A stretch of 64,000 nt of DNA from positions 15,999,047 to 16,063,046 of the forward strand of contig CM067072.1 of NCBI GenBank assembly GCA_033980235.1, in the 5' to 3' direction. A model generated the notes under the pieces. It did no database searches. It saw nothing but the letters and a program-made list of their open reading frames with translations, and was not told the origin of the DNA. Of this stretch, positions 1 to 12,501 are shown one piece after another. Each line of letters begins with the position of its first letter. Positions within the stretch are counted from its first letter, which is position 1. Source of the DNA: Diadema setosum. Its lineage: Eukaryota; Echinodermata; Echinoidea; Diadematoida; Diadematidae. Both the position numbers and the translations under genes were made by a program.

Positions 1-1738
1 TAAAGAAATTTTAACGGTAAAGTGCTGTTATTTGATACCTATTAAGGCAACTGCATCATTCTTTTTTTTTTCTTTGTTCCTTCCTGGACATCAGAAGTAA
101 GTATCACTTAACCATGGTTACTTTTATGCTAGGTTTCCATTTTCTTTGCACATTCACAATGTCATTGTGGGACCCAATCATATACAAACACATACACACC
201 CACACATTGTATGAACGGACAGTCTCCTATAGAGTTTGCGCACATGTAGTAAGCATCAATTTTTAACAAGCCGCACAAGCCGGTTCCTATTTCTATCACA
301 AAAAGTTTACGTACTATTAGTAGGTCAAAACATTCAGAGTTAATCATTTCAACCTCTATAGTTTGCAACCAATAATGATGGTGTGAATCATTAACAAGTA
401 TAAATCAGTTGGCCAGGCACAAACTAAGCGACTGCCCTTGATATCGATAATGAAGAAGTTCTCTCGAACATGACGAGCCATCGGCTGGAAAGTCAATTTT
501 GGTGATCAACATCGCACATTGAAACCTTCCTTTTGGGGCAAATTATTTGTAGTATTGATCCCATTTTTTTTCTCTCTCTCTCTCTTCTTTCTTTAAAATA
601 CAACAACAACCTTCCGATTCATATTTGAAATATATGCTCCACTTCTCTTTAGGGTGATGCACTCTTTGTCATGCATAATTACGTATATAATCACTATGCT
701 TATAGATTACGTGGGCTATTCATGTGCCTACTTAGCCAGTCCACGATTCAAAATGGCAACCAGAGTAGGCATTACACATGAAAAAAAAAACACAAAAAAC
801 AAAACAGTTCCAATCCAGTGCGTCATGTATATTTGGCAAGGTCTGCCTCTGTGAGTTTGAAATGAATTTATGCGAATAGAAGGGTGGAAAGCAAAGAAAC
901 ACTATAGGATAGAACGCTGCTTTAGAATATGTACATAATTATATTCCTCAAGAGTTATGATAGTATACTTGCAAGCAGAATGATCGTAAAATGTGCTCAA
1001 TGAGTAACACGCTGTCATGCATCTCATAATATCCTCAGTCTGTAGCACAGATAACCGACTTAAACATTCAAAGAACTATGATCTGATTGTTTTAGAAACA
1101 CGATGAAAGAATGGGGAAGATAAATCCGGTCTTGTTTGCTTTTGTCTTGTTCCTTTTTGTGTCGGACATATTATACAAATCTGTCTACGGTCGGCTCCGG
1201 GCTGGCACAAGCGTGCTGCTTTGTGAAATTATCTGCACTGGATGACAATGACTGTTGACAATCAGACAAGATATTGCTTATCAGCTCGAAATGCATGTAT
1301 CGACGCAAGGTTCGGCGGTCGCTTAAAGGTGATCTTGACACTATTCAGTTTTGCTAGGGCCTAATATTAAGTTGCTATTTTTTCAGGGAGTGAAAAATCA
1401 AGTGTGTTTCAACTGAAGAATGACTGGAACTTTTTTGATAAACTTCTATGAAAGAAACGTCTTCGAGCAACATCACTATTTCAAGGATGTTTTCAACTTT
1501 CAAGCATGAATATGCATGGATGCTCCGTCGAGATGAGGTGAGGTGCATGTGTCAATACCTCATTAATACAGTACATGCATGGGTCGATCAATATCCTTTA
1601 ATAGTCGGTGATTTCTTGACTATATTTTTTTGTTAGTATAATTCCTCCACTGTATGTAATATTACATTGAGATCACTTTCAAAATGTTTGGAGATGAATA
1701 CCATGTTATAATTTCATTTAAAATTTCACTTGATTTGA
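1..1738. other. No gene recognised
   Basis: AT-rich sequence with short T and CT runs (about 567-590). All open frames are under 70 codons and look random. Confidence 0.6.
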
Positions 1739-1810
1739 AATGAATTGAATTGAATTGAATTGAATTGAATTGAATTGAATTGAATTGAATTGAATTGAAT
1801 TGAATTGAAT
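1739..1810. repeat. (GAATT)n microsatellite, about 14 units
   Basis: Perfect 5-bp repeat. The same unit ends the LINE at 55415-55442, so this may be the tail of a LINE whose body has decayed; nothing LINE-like was recognised next to it. Confidence 0.9.
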
Positions 1811-1959
1811 AGTGTAGCGACGAAATTATCATTTCAATATTTCATGGTATCATAATTCTCTATATTCAAGTCCTAATAAGTTGTGTCAGTTCATTGGAAA
1901 GGCAACGCATGTGTAATTCGTAGAAATATTTTGCAGCGGCGATGGCTATGAAGGGACGA

Positions 1960-1979
1960 ACCCCCCCCCCCCCCCCCCC
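1960..1979. repeat. C homopolymer tract
   Basis: An uninterrupted run of about 18 C. Homopolymer length in such tracts is often unreliable in assemblies. Confidence 0.85.
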
Positions 1980-2079
1980 AACAAAAACCGACCAGTGTCA
2001 ACGTCCGTTATTCCTCCAGAGAAATTCTACGACCCATCAGCACTTGTGTGGACAGTCTCTCCGGTCCAAATCCTGGATC

Positions 2080-2370
2080 ATGACACCGTCCCCACCCCTT
2101 CCTAAAAGAGGCAAGTCAAGATAATTTATTGTTATATGCGAGAAAAGTAAAAATAATATGTTGAATTTTCTTTATACTTTCCTTATATTGTTCTACGCAC
2201 GTGCACAAGCAGTAGCAATCTTCTCATCCCGCGATGACGGCACTGAATCTTCAAAAATTCATAACTTTTGAACGGTTTTGTTCAATTTCCTCAAACTTCA
2301 TAGATGTGTTTTACTGATATTGCTGCGTGCTCTCAAACCTTATGTTTTTGAAGGTGGAGTTATCCTTTAA
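2080..2370. mobile_element. MITE-like repeat, copy 1 (second copy 59980-60278)
   Basis: About 290 bases share order and wording with 59980-60278: AGAGGYAAGTCAAG near the start, ATGTTGAAT, CTTCAAAAATT, TTTTGAACGG, AATATTGCTGC, and an end at CCTTTAA. Not coding. Confidence 0.7.
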
Positions 2371-4913
2371 AATGCAGAGGAGATATTGTATCAAAGAGAA
2401 AATAGTTTTGACTATACGCAGTGACCTTATACATCAAGTGATAATCGACAAAAATAACGCTTTACCACAGAAATTTCATAAGATGGATACCAAACAGTCG
2501 TCTCCGAACATGGCGTCCAGCTGTTGCTTCAAAGTAGCCAGGACAGTGCAGTATCCTTCCCATATACTTTCTTGTCGTTGTATGGGAAAAGAAGGCAATC
2601 ATGTGAGTTCCTTGAATTTGTGAATGATATTGACTTATATGTCTGTCATTTAGGCAGAGTATGAACACAGTATTATGAGCACAGTGATAGTTAGGTATAT
2701 GTTCGAAAACTTGTAATTTTGTGATATTGAGACGAGACATTAAATTTATAAGATGAAAGGCATGCGCGATGATACGGCATCACTAACACTACATGAGCAA
2801 GACAACTCATCCGCAGTGCAGTTAACATTATTTGTTGTACGAGTTGTTGGAAATTAACTCATTAACTGTCTTCATTTCTTTTCTCTTCTTTTTTTTTTTT
2901 TTGCCTTATTGAACATTCTTCACTGATTGCAGCTTTTGACGGGAAAAATAAAATCCCATACGAATTTTTCTTGCGCGAGAATTTTCTGTTAACCATATCA
3001 ATATCTCGCCTTTGCAATTTGCTATTAGAGTTCAGTGGGCTGTTTAATATGCCACCAGCTGTTGTTTGTTTATCTCTTACCGAACAGAAGGTTAAGTCCT
3101 AATGTCTGTCTGTCTGTGTTGACACATCGCTGGTTTCCATTCTGACATTGAACTCGACATTCATCCATGACCTTCAAGATTGTGAAGGTCAAACGTCGTC
3201 TGCCCCAGCCTTGTCGGCGCATCAGACGACGTAAGTACTGCGATACGCACTCTGCGGTCAGCAACGAGGCTGCTGGCTTTCTTTAAGTCGGAGTGAAATG
3301 CTATCGAGGAAAATTAAACTCAAGGCTGTGACACTTCTTCGTATAATTTGCGTACCTCGTCGCTGAGAGAAGGAGCAGGAAGCTTGGAATAGATATCAAA
3401 CTATGTTGGAAATATAGGCTTATGCCCCCTACAGACGTTTCGACCTCGGCAAATAGATAAAAGGCACATAATGGCACAAAATGGTATACGTTCATGTTGA
3501 CATTGATCAATAAATTCAAACCCACAACAGCAATTTCATTAGAATCTGACATAGGTAAGAAACCATGGAACTTTCTTATTGTATGTGTGGTAAAAGTGGT
3601 AAAAGTCATATTGGGCACAATTAAGTGTTATGCAAATTACATGTGGTTATTTTATCACTATGCCTATGTAGGCCTATCTCCCATTAGTGTGTAATAAAAA
3701 CATGGGCCTAATCAAAATGGGCTTAATCAAAATGCATCTATCTTCACCTCGCCACTCCCCTTTTCACAATTTCCTGGTTTTCAGACCTGTACGTAAAATA
3801 TTAATCGATCTGATTTACTCATTATTTTCTTTCACTCTTTAAACATAGAACTTAGTAAAGACTTGTGAGCAGGTCTTAAAAGATTTATAAGGCGATTTTA
3901 CATTCTATATGAACCTGTGATCAGTACGACGCTTTCGTGCACGGGGCGCGAGCCCCTTTAATTCTGTTTTAAGTAAAAGTAACAAAAATAAAAAAAATAA
4001 AAGGCCCTTTATTATCTTAAAAAAGCATCTTTGTCAGGCGATTATCATGACTGTAGAAAATTGCGCTGACGCTTTTTTTTTTTTTTTTTTGCTTGTCATA
4101 TTATCACCTACGCCGATATGAAAACCGAAAGTGGCAAGAGAAACGAGAAAAATGCACGGGAGCCATTTTTTTTTCTCTTACTTTTCTTTCTTTCTTTTTC
4201 TTGCTTGTCAGGTGATTGAATCCGAAAGTGGCACCAAAAATATATATAAAAAATATCTTTTTTTTTTTTTGCACCGTCTTTATGGAATTCCTGGAACCGC
4301 CCCTCCAGTTTTATGCTACTGTGAAAGATAGCGTCAGCTGATGTTAGATGACTTTACCAGAACTTACTCTTCGCATTCAGATTTGGAAAGACGTTTCATA
4401 GACAGGCCTACTGTTTCATGATAGCATCAACTTATTCAGAACTACCATGTCTACCTCCCTACATTGGTTAACATCTATATGAAGTGCAATTTCTCGGAAC
4501 AGGCTTGCATCTGTCAACAAAAAGCTTAAGATTGTCAAATTCCACATTTCGGCAGAATTTGTTTCAATCTCAATTCCCGCGATCTTCTTTTTTCTATGGC
4601 AAACTTGAACTCTTCGTCCCACTTTCCTCCGTGAACGAATGCTAAACTTCCACAAATCGTCTCAAGATTTTTCTTCTCCCTTGTTTCACGTACTCATTGT
4701 TTCCGTATGTACGTGTGTTCCCTTCCTTAAAGCTATTAAGCCTCAAGTATCTTTCTTGCAAGCCTTACGGACTCGCGACATTCAGACCATGTCTTACTGA
4801 CCACTTGAACCACTTGTTCCAGCTAAAGCTGCTCTCCTTACATATCATAGTCTATATACTCCCTTGCACTTTTCCTTCACGAGATCCCCTATCTTTCGCT
4901 TCTCCTGGTACAG
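2371..4913. other. No gene recognised
   Basis: Unique-looking AT-rich sequence with T tracts near 2889, 4074 and 4256. The end near 4285-4309 (GGAATTCCTGGAACCGCCCC) resembles the right end of the small element at 17901-18054 and may be a worn relative. Confidence 0.5.
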
Positions 4914-5284
4914 TGAGGCGGTGAGTTGGCTCTGTCGGTAGCGCGTCTGCCTTACGATCCTAACAGCCTAAGGACCCGGGTTCGAACCCGAGTCTGGACT
5001 GAGCAATGTTGTGTGTAATCATACCGTCCCCTCTAGCAAGAGGCAAAACACTCTGTCCCTCGATCGGATAGGACAAAAAATGGAGGTCCCGTGTATGAGA
5101 GAGTCATAACTCATGCACGTAAAAGATCCCGCTTCATTCATTCATCGCAAAGAGCAGGGTGTTTAACCCAGTGAAGTGGTCCCACCTCACATCCAACTGG
5201 ACCCCATGGAAGACCAGCTTAACGTAGCTGAATATGGGCTATCCAGCCATCTTTTCAGATGGAAATAAACAAACTATCAAATAA
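4914..5284 (+). mobile_element. tRNA-derived SINE
   Basis: The head has a box A-like GGCTCTGTCGGTAGCGCG and a box B match GGGTTCGAACCC, the internal polymerase III promoter of a tRNA. A non-tRNA body of about 280 bases follows, ending in AT-rich ATCAAATAAAAA. No acceptor-stem pairing or CCA-type 3' end is seen, so it is not a tRNA gene. SINEs move with LINE-encoded enzymes. Confidence 0.8.
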
Positions 5285-5287
5285 AAA

Positions 5288-5486
5288 CAGTGCACTCCCG
5301 TTAAAACGAACATGGTTATGACGAAATTCCGGTTGCAACGAAGAAAACGTTCAGGCCGCAACGTTATTCGCCCTACATATCTTTTATAATATGTTTTTGT
5401 TCGGTTATTACGAAATTTCTGTATAACGAAAGAAAACTGCCGGTCCCAAGAACTCGGTTCTAATGCGACTCTTCTGTACTGTATCT
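5288..5486. mobile_element. Pogo/Tigger-like MITE
   Basis: Bounded by CAGTGCACTCCCGTTAAAAC and its imperfect inverse (GGTTCTAATGCGACT..GTACTG). Internal AACGAA words repeat on both strands. A related fragment is at about 26310-26412. No transposase frame. Confidence 0.65.
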
Positions 5487-8400
5487 TCGTACATCCGCCA
5501 TCCTCCCTGGCGCTTTCAAATCACAAAGGATACGTAAACACTTCATAAGAATTGAAATTTTGATCACATGTGACGGTGTTTTATTTTCAGTTGTCAAACT
5601 CTTCTTTAAAAGAGCTATACTGCAGCCGTCCTATCTTGGAAGAGAATTGCATCAACAATGAACTCACCAGAGCATGTGTGAGCCATCGGTCATTTTCAAC
5701 GCAAAATATCACGTCCTTTCCACTTAAACTTTCAACTTTACTGTTTGTAATCTTTGACTCTCTTTACGTTTACATATTCTTTCTTGCATTTTCAAACTTT
5801 GAAAGCACTGCACTCACTCGCATCTTCTCTCCCCCTCTACAACATACTATTGCAATAACAAAAAAAAAAAAGAACTACTTTTCGTGAGAGGCAAATCCTA
5901 GTTATATTTCCAATGAGGTCATCAGCCCAGTCAAGCCATATTTATGCAAAGGGTCTCTTGCTTCCTTGTTTAATCAAATGTACTGCCTTTTCTATATCAT
6001 TATATGTAACCATAAATGTTTTACAATGATTTCGTTAGGCATGTAGTATAAACTACTCTTTTGTATTGCTCCTCTGTCATTTGGTAATGTTTCGTTTAAA
6101 TTTGTCACACCCGTGTAATATATTTTGATTTGATTTGAGAAGCAAAACTTAATAATGATAATGAACTATAAATGATTTTTTATTTGAGAAGCAAAACTTA
6201 ATGATAAATGAACTATAAATGAACTATAAAATAAATACGAACGAACGAACGAACGAACGACGCAATATTTCTTGGAGGCTGACTTTCGTTAAATTTTGAC
6301 ACGGATTATACGCACATCTTTCTTTCGTTAAAATTTTCGTTTACAAAGTGATTCCATCCGGTTTCCCTCACATTTCTGATCCCTCTTAGGTTCTTTTGTA
6401 ACCTGTAGCTTAACAGGAGTTTTTTCCCACCAGCTGCCAGAAGAGCCCCTAAATCGCGCTCATGTGCGTTTGGTTAGCGAAGTTATTCTCTTCTACCGCC
6501 TCTTGTAAAATTGTGAAGGTGCTTTTCACGGTGATCATGCCAAGAATTGGGGGAAAATCCCCAAAAAGAACGGAATAGGGAGAACAGCAGACAAAGTAAC
6601 CTCCCAACGGAAGAAACCCCAAATCTAACCTTAGTGTCAATGCTGATATGGAATCAAATCTAATGAAGCATCACGCACTACATTGTATTCCAATGGGCAC
6701 ACCAACGTGACGTTTTACGACTCTCACCAATCATTCGTACAAAATTAATTCTGCGCACTAATTGATTCTTAATTCATTCAGAGACAAAACGTTACTTGAC
6801 ATTTAACTTTGCCCGATCAAGATATGATTGTGTAATATTTTTTCATAGATGTTTGGCTTAAACAAGAAGGACTTCCCGCGATTTCTTTCATAAGAACAAG
6901 ACAATCGAAAAAGCACGCAGAAATGGAACAGTCTTACAAACATTTCCGTAAACTCCGGACAATCTTCATGAAATTGAATCGAATGTAGCAACCAAAGCTA
7001 ATTCAGCCAGAAAATGCAGCGAAACGTAAATAATCAATCACCTCATTCTATCAATATAAACAAAGACACACACACACACACACACACAAACATGGTGTGA
7101 TGAAAATGTACGACACCTTTTACGTTTCATAGGGGTGATGTCAATATATACATATTTTTTTCATTTTAGTTTGAAATCTCTGTACGAGCACATTGGGAAT
7201 GATACGTACTAATGGACAAATACGAAATGTGTTATGTTGTGTGAGATGAGGTGAAATGTTGCGCACGTGGTTGAGAGGAACAAGGGTGCATGTATATTTA
7301 CGAAGACTTGGTTTACTCTCCTGAACGACAGGATTAACATGGTCTTTGTGAAAATGATTCAACGCCGATCCAGCAAAACTCAAGAGATAATCGACCTTTT
7401 GCTGATAAGATCAAGACTTCTGTAGCTGTTATATTTTCTCGTACTTTATAATTAGTACTGTTTATGAATAGAATCATAAATATATCAAATGCTTTGATGG
7501 AACATAAATATATCTATATTAAATATGGATAAATATGTTATTTTGTAAATTGTTTTTATTTTTTCCTCTTGAGTGATCTACGATCAAGCTTTGCTTCTTA
7601 GTAGATCATTATTTTCCATTGTTCCAATTTTCCTTCGTTTCTATTGCAAAGTGTGCATTGTTTTCCCTCTATGTATTTGTATGTAATAGGCCTATATATA
7701 AATATAAATTACATTATATCTCATAATTTGTTTATTTTTCAAATTGCTCAAAACATGAACCGACAAATGTATACTTTTATGTATTATTTTTGTTGATGAT
7801 TGAAACAAATTGCGTTGAATAATGAATAATGAATAATGAATAATTTTCGGAATCACGCACTTTCGGAATACCGAACTGCAACCCTCTAAGTCACGAGCAC
7901 TTGTCATGGCAGGGCAAGCGTCCCGGACCTTCCCGTTGAAAGCACAGCGCTTAGAATTATTAGACCATTATGGACCTCTCCTATAATACTTAAATTATGA
8001 GGACAATTATGATGATGATGATGATAACTACAGGTTTAATGTTGATAATGGATTATGATCAACTATGGCCATGAACAAAAACGAAGACAAGCAGGGCAAA
8101 ACAAGCCAAAGCAAATAAACAACAAAATTAATCAACATACACATCCGATATTTAATCTATGCATGGGTGTCACTTTCTATTTCTTCCTGATTGCCTAACC
8201 ATGTATAGATGACATAATCATAATCGTTTTATTGAGGAGGGTTTAACCGTTCCATACGGCGCAACTGCCTAAGCAAATGCTCTGGCACATTTTGGAGCAG
8301 CACCTATAACATGTACAAAGAGGTTTGGTAAGAAAACGAAGATATAAGTGTGATATAACAGGTAGAAATAAGCAAACAAAACAAACAAAGCAAACTTAAA

Positions 8401-8630
8401 AACGGACACACATAAATTAGCACATACAAATGCACATTCGTGAACCCAGATACCATAATGTAGATCATCTTTGAAGGATGGTAGAAGGACGTCTGAATCA
8501 CTGTATATTGTCATACAATTCTATTTTTGCTTACGTAAGCTCTAATTAAAATGAATTATTTATGGGAGAAGAGACAGGGGAGCTATGAGAGGTGAAAGAA
8601 AAGAAACAGGTACGGACATTCACATTTGAT
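5487..8630. other. No gene recognised; microsatellites and old repeat debris
   Basis: Contains a GATTT-rich spot at 6121-6136 followed by a duplicated 30-40 base segment (6137-6225), (GAAC)n at about 6237-6262 and (CA)n at 7065-7087. No frame above about 105 codons, none with recognisable motifs. Confidence 0.55.
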
Positions 8631-8990
8631 TTAAAGGAATAATATACCATTTGCAGGTGAAAGCATTAGTGCTTTAAAATAGTTCTAAAATGTGAGTTAG
8701 GGATAGAAACAACCACCGTCAAAATTTGAATCCGTATAATATTGATGTGAAGTGTTGTTAAATACACAAAATGTGAACAATAGTTATAATAAAAATGTTT
8801 CCAGACTAAACCGTATACAGTTACGGTTTACTGAGAAAACCCCTGATATCTCCTTATATTTTAGGTTTTATTGCAAATATTTCATATGGTAGGATGTTTT
8901 ATGATACAACAGACCTACACATATGCATCAAATGTGATATCTTGAACATTTTTGAAATCACTGCTCCAAAAGGTAAACTGGACCCTTAAG
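8631..8990. mobile_element. Degenerate palindromic MITE
   Basis: Starts TTAAAGGAATAATATACCAT; the right end read in reverse gives TTAAGGGTCCAGTTTACC, an imperfect inverted repeat at TTAA. The centre has a CCGTATACAGTTACGGTT palindrome. Confidence 0.55.
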
Positions 8991-9013
8991 ATTCAAGAAG
9001 GGCCAGCGGAACC

Positions 9014-9125
9014 GGGGGGGGGGGGGGGGGGCACACTTTTTTTTTGGCCAAATACATAGGAATACATAGGGTATACGCACTTTTACCCCCCCCCCCCCCC
9101 CACACACACACACACACACTTTTTT
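9014..9125. repeat. Paired G and C homopolymers with duplicated segment
   Basis: A G run of about 18, then a segment containing a T run and GGCCAAATACATAG, then a C run of about 17 with (CA)n and a second T run and CGGCCATGTAC. Low complexity and inverted G/C runs could fold into a hairpin. Confidence 0.8.
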
Positions 9126-9533
9126 TTCGGCCATGTACAAGAACTATGAATAGGCCTAGTGCAGGAATATGATATTATACTCACAGTTCAGTAAAATCCT
9201 GCTATCACCGGTGTATTTTCATCAAAAGTACAAATCAAGAGAGTGCAAAATGAGCACTGTCAGTGCTTGTTGGAAATTGTATCCAGTATAATCCGGGTAA
9301 TGATAACAAAAATGTGTGCGCCTTGAGCACTCTCACAGAGTGGATTTGGCGCAACATAATTTACATTAACATAATGATGACTCACGTCTACAAGAATAGC
9401 AGAATACGAGAATATGGGAAATCATCACATAACGATATTTAAGAATGACCAGAATCTAAGAAGACAGAGGTAAAGCTCATTTTCGAGTGACTTGGTTGAA
9501 TGATATTCGACCTAATCATTCGAGAATGACCTC

Positions 9534-9911
9534 TTAAAGGGATAGTTTAATATTGGTGGAGATGAGAATTTGGCTTTTAACTTTTTTCGAGATACCAGGA
9601 AACCACTTATGAAATAGTACAGGGGATACCATTCTAGGAGGAATTCAAAGTTTATTTGATGAAAATCGGTTTTGGAATGGCTGAGGCACTCCAAAACAAA
9701 GCGATCGTAATAAAAGCTGGGTCCCAGCTTTTATTAGGATCGATCTCTTTTTGGATATCTCAGCCATTTCAAAACCAATTTTCGTCAAATAAACGCCGAG
9801 TTCCTCTCAAAATTACATGCTCTTTCATATTTCATAAAAATTCTCATTATCTCACCAAAAATGTTAGAAATCTGAAGTTACGTCTCAACCGAAACTGTAC
9901 AATCCCTTTAA
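9534..9911. mobile_element. TTAA palindromic MITE family A, copy 1
   Basis: About 370 bases between TTAA duplicates (9534-9537 and 9908-9911), ends AGGGATAG and AATCCCT. The halves are largely self-complementary: GAAAATCGGTTTTGGAATGG pairs with CCATTTCAAAACCAATTTTC. Three other copies: 14929-15272, 32258-32642, 47764-48154. Confidence 0.85.
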
Positions 9912-10876
9912 CTACATGTCTTTTGTGTCTGTATGAACGCCGACTTGCAATACACGTGTAAATACACGTGTATGAAAATTTCACATTTACTTTATCATAA
10001 TTCTATATTATTAACACAATATTACCAAGTTGTGTTGCAGTATCGATTGTTCCAATTGACGTAAACATTTATGCTGATCCTTTTGATCTACTTTTCACTA
10101 TCCATCGACTTTTCAAAAGGAATACATTCGGGCAAAAATTTAGATGAACAGATGATAAAGAAAATGTAATGTGAGGGTTGCAGAGGGTATAGGCAACTGT
10201 GATTTGTTTCATAACATCACCTCACATGCAGGCAGGTCGATACTGGAGTAATACCTATGCCTTAATTTGGCATTAATTGGTCCACAGACCGGAAACGTTA
10301 GGTAAGAACTTAATTAGTCCTGGTCGTGGTAGCGGGAAACGAGGAGCGTTCGTGTTGTACCTTTAACACGGCATCGACAACCGGGACTAAAATCACCCGT
10401 TTGACACCTGCCACTGGACCAGCCGGGAGCGGCGTCATCGCACTTGTGACGAATGTTGTGTTTATGTTTTCATGCTGTGTTTCTGACTTTTATCTTTGGA
10501 CTGACCTACGTGAACCCGCCATGCAAAACAACAAACAAAAAAGGGGGAAAAAAAAAAACAACAACAACAATATTCCATTCAGAAACAATGTGACACAATG
10601 ATATAACCCTCGCCGTCTTTCAAAATCGTCCTGCAGAAGAATAAGAAAATATCCATGAGACTGGGAAGAAGACAGGAAGATCGCTCGTCAGCCAAATTTC
10701 GACGAGTAGCCCTATATTTTAGGCAGTTTATCAACTAACTTTGATAAACTGCAGTTATATGTAAAATTCCGATATCTGTAGCCGTGTTGTGCTTTAAAGC
10801 CAATTTTAAACCTTTTTTTTTTTTCTTACCCAAGGCCCGCTAAGTTGGTTCATTCAAAATTTTTGAGGTTCGTTAC

Positions 10877-12083
10877 CAAGCGCGCCGGAACACTTCTGGT
10901 TTTGGGGGGGCAAAATCTCAACGGGGGCACATTATGTGACGACGTGAGATCCTCGGCGCGGGAGCGAAGCGAGCGAGCGGGGGGTGGAAAGGGGGATCCC
11001 CCCCCCCTACTGTAGGGAGTTTTTGTAAAACAGGGTACAAAAGTCGCGTTTATAGACCATTTAAAAGCAAATTTCTAAGGAATTAAACATAGTGAAAAGT
11101 AATCAGTGCGAAGGACTATGATTTAACGGGAGTACATAATAATGTGATGGTGTGAGATCCTCGGCGAGGGAGCGAAGCGACCGAGCGGGGGGAGGATACC
11201 CCCTCCCACGGTAGGGACTTTTTGTAAAAACAGAGTATAAAAGTCGCGTTTATAGAGAATTTAAAGTAAATTTCTAGGGAATTAACATATTGAAAAAATT
11301 AGTTGGAAGGACTATGATCATAACATACGGGAGTACATTAATAATGTGATGGTGCGAGATCCTCGGCGAGGGAGCGAAGCGACTGGGCGGGGGGAGGGTG
11401 TGGGAGGGGGATACCCCCTCCCACGGTAGGGACTTTTTGTAAAAACAGAGTATAAAAGTCGCTTTTATAGAGCATTTTAAATTAAATTTCTGAGGAATTA
11501 AACATAGTAAAAGAAATCACTGCGAAGGACTATGATAATAACTTATGAAAACTTTTCATTTTACTATAAGTACGGGCAGAACGAGCGAGCCACTTTCACT
11601 TTGCAATTTATCTGAAATGTACTCATTAAAAGCTTAAACGTGATCGCATCGTTCGAACAATAAAAAATATTCTTATACTGCTAGAAAACAAAGAAGAAAA
11701 TGAAAAATGTAAGGTTTACTAAAGGTATGTTTCAGCGAGCACACTCGAGGACACGAGGCTACCATCTATTCACTAAATTTACTCATAAGTTCCTATTAGT
11801 GTATAGATACAATAATGTATGTTGTTAGTGTATTATAATTTTCGCCCCGTTAGGGGCGAAAATTTTTGTATTTTCAGTTATGAAATTACAACATTTAGAC
11901 AAGAAATATGCCTTTATTGTTCATTTTGGTCTTTAAATCAGTGATTAATTATTTGTTACAGGGGGCACTTTGGGGGGGGGGGGGGCAAAAACTCGTTTTG
12001 CCCCCCCCCCCCAACATTTTGTTTGGGGGGGCAAGTGCCACCCCTGCCCCCCCCCCCCCCCCCCCCCGCTTCCGGCGCCCTTG
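10877..12083. mobile_element. hAT-type non-autonomous transposon with 8-bp target duplication
   Basis: TTCGTTAC flanks both ends (10869-10876 and 12084-12091). Terminal inverted repeat CAAGCGCGCCGGAA versus CAAGGGCGCCGGAAG. Inside are three tandem units of about 205 bases (starting near 10944, 11152, 11353), each with GAGATCCTCGGCG, a GAGCGAAGCG motif, a C/G-rich patch and GTAGGGA. G and C runs near both ends are mutually inverted. No transposase frame. hAT elements make 8-bp duplications. Confidence 0.85.
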
Positions 12084-12090
12084 TTCGTTA

Positions 12091-12501
12091 CAGAGATGCC
12101 AAGTTCCAATTTGTTTTATTCATTTATTTATTTATTTATTTTTTTTTTTGCGCGAGATGTTCATGACTCGGCGTCCTCGGCGCGGGCGCATGTGCGCGAG
12201 CGAGGGAGCGAAGCGACCGAGCGGGGGGATCAGAAGCACGGTACGCACACGGAGCTTTTTCAATTTTTAGCTCTTAATTGTGCGATCTGGTGCATACTTA
12301 AGTACTTATTTTTTACTTATTTTGAAATACAAAAGGGATATATATATATACCTTCAATTGCCTTTGACCTATGCTCCCGATGCGTGAGAAAAATGGGTGC
12401 CATGGGTGAGATCGTGAGACGGGCCCTAAATGCGTACGTGGGTCTCACGTTATCTCACAGAATGCGTTATCTCACAGAATGCATGAGACTTGCTAGCTCT
12501 G
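12091..12501. mobile_element. Terminal-inverted-repeat element family J, copy 1
   Basis: Ends CAGAGATGCCAAGTTCC and inverse CAGAGCTAGCAAGTCTC. Flanks TCGTTA (before) and TCGTCA (after) suggest a 6-bp duplication with one mismatch. Same orientation and sequence as 37193-37574. The neighbouring hAT element inserted right at its left edge; the base at 12091 belongs to both. Confidence 0.75.

Noticed and set aside
4914..5000. tRNA gene
   Set aside because: Box A and box B are present, but there is no full cloverleaf acceptor stem and a long SINE body follows; it is a SINE head.
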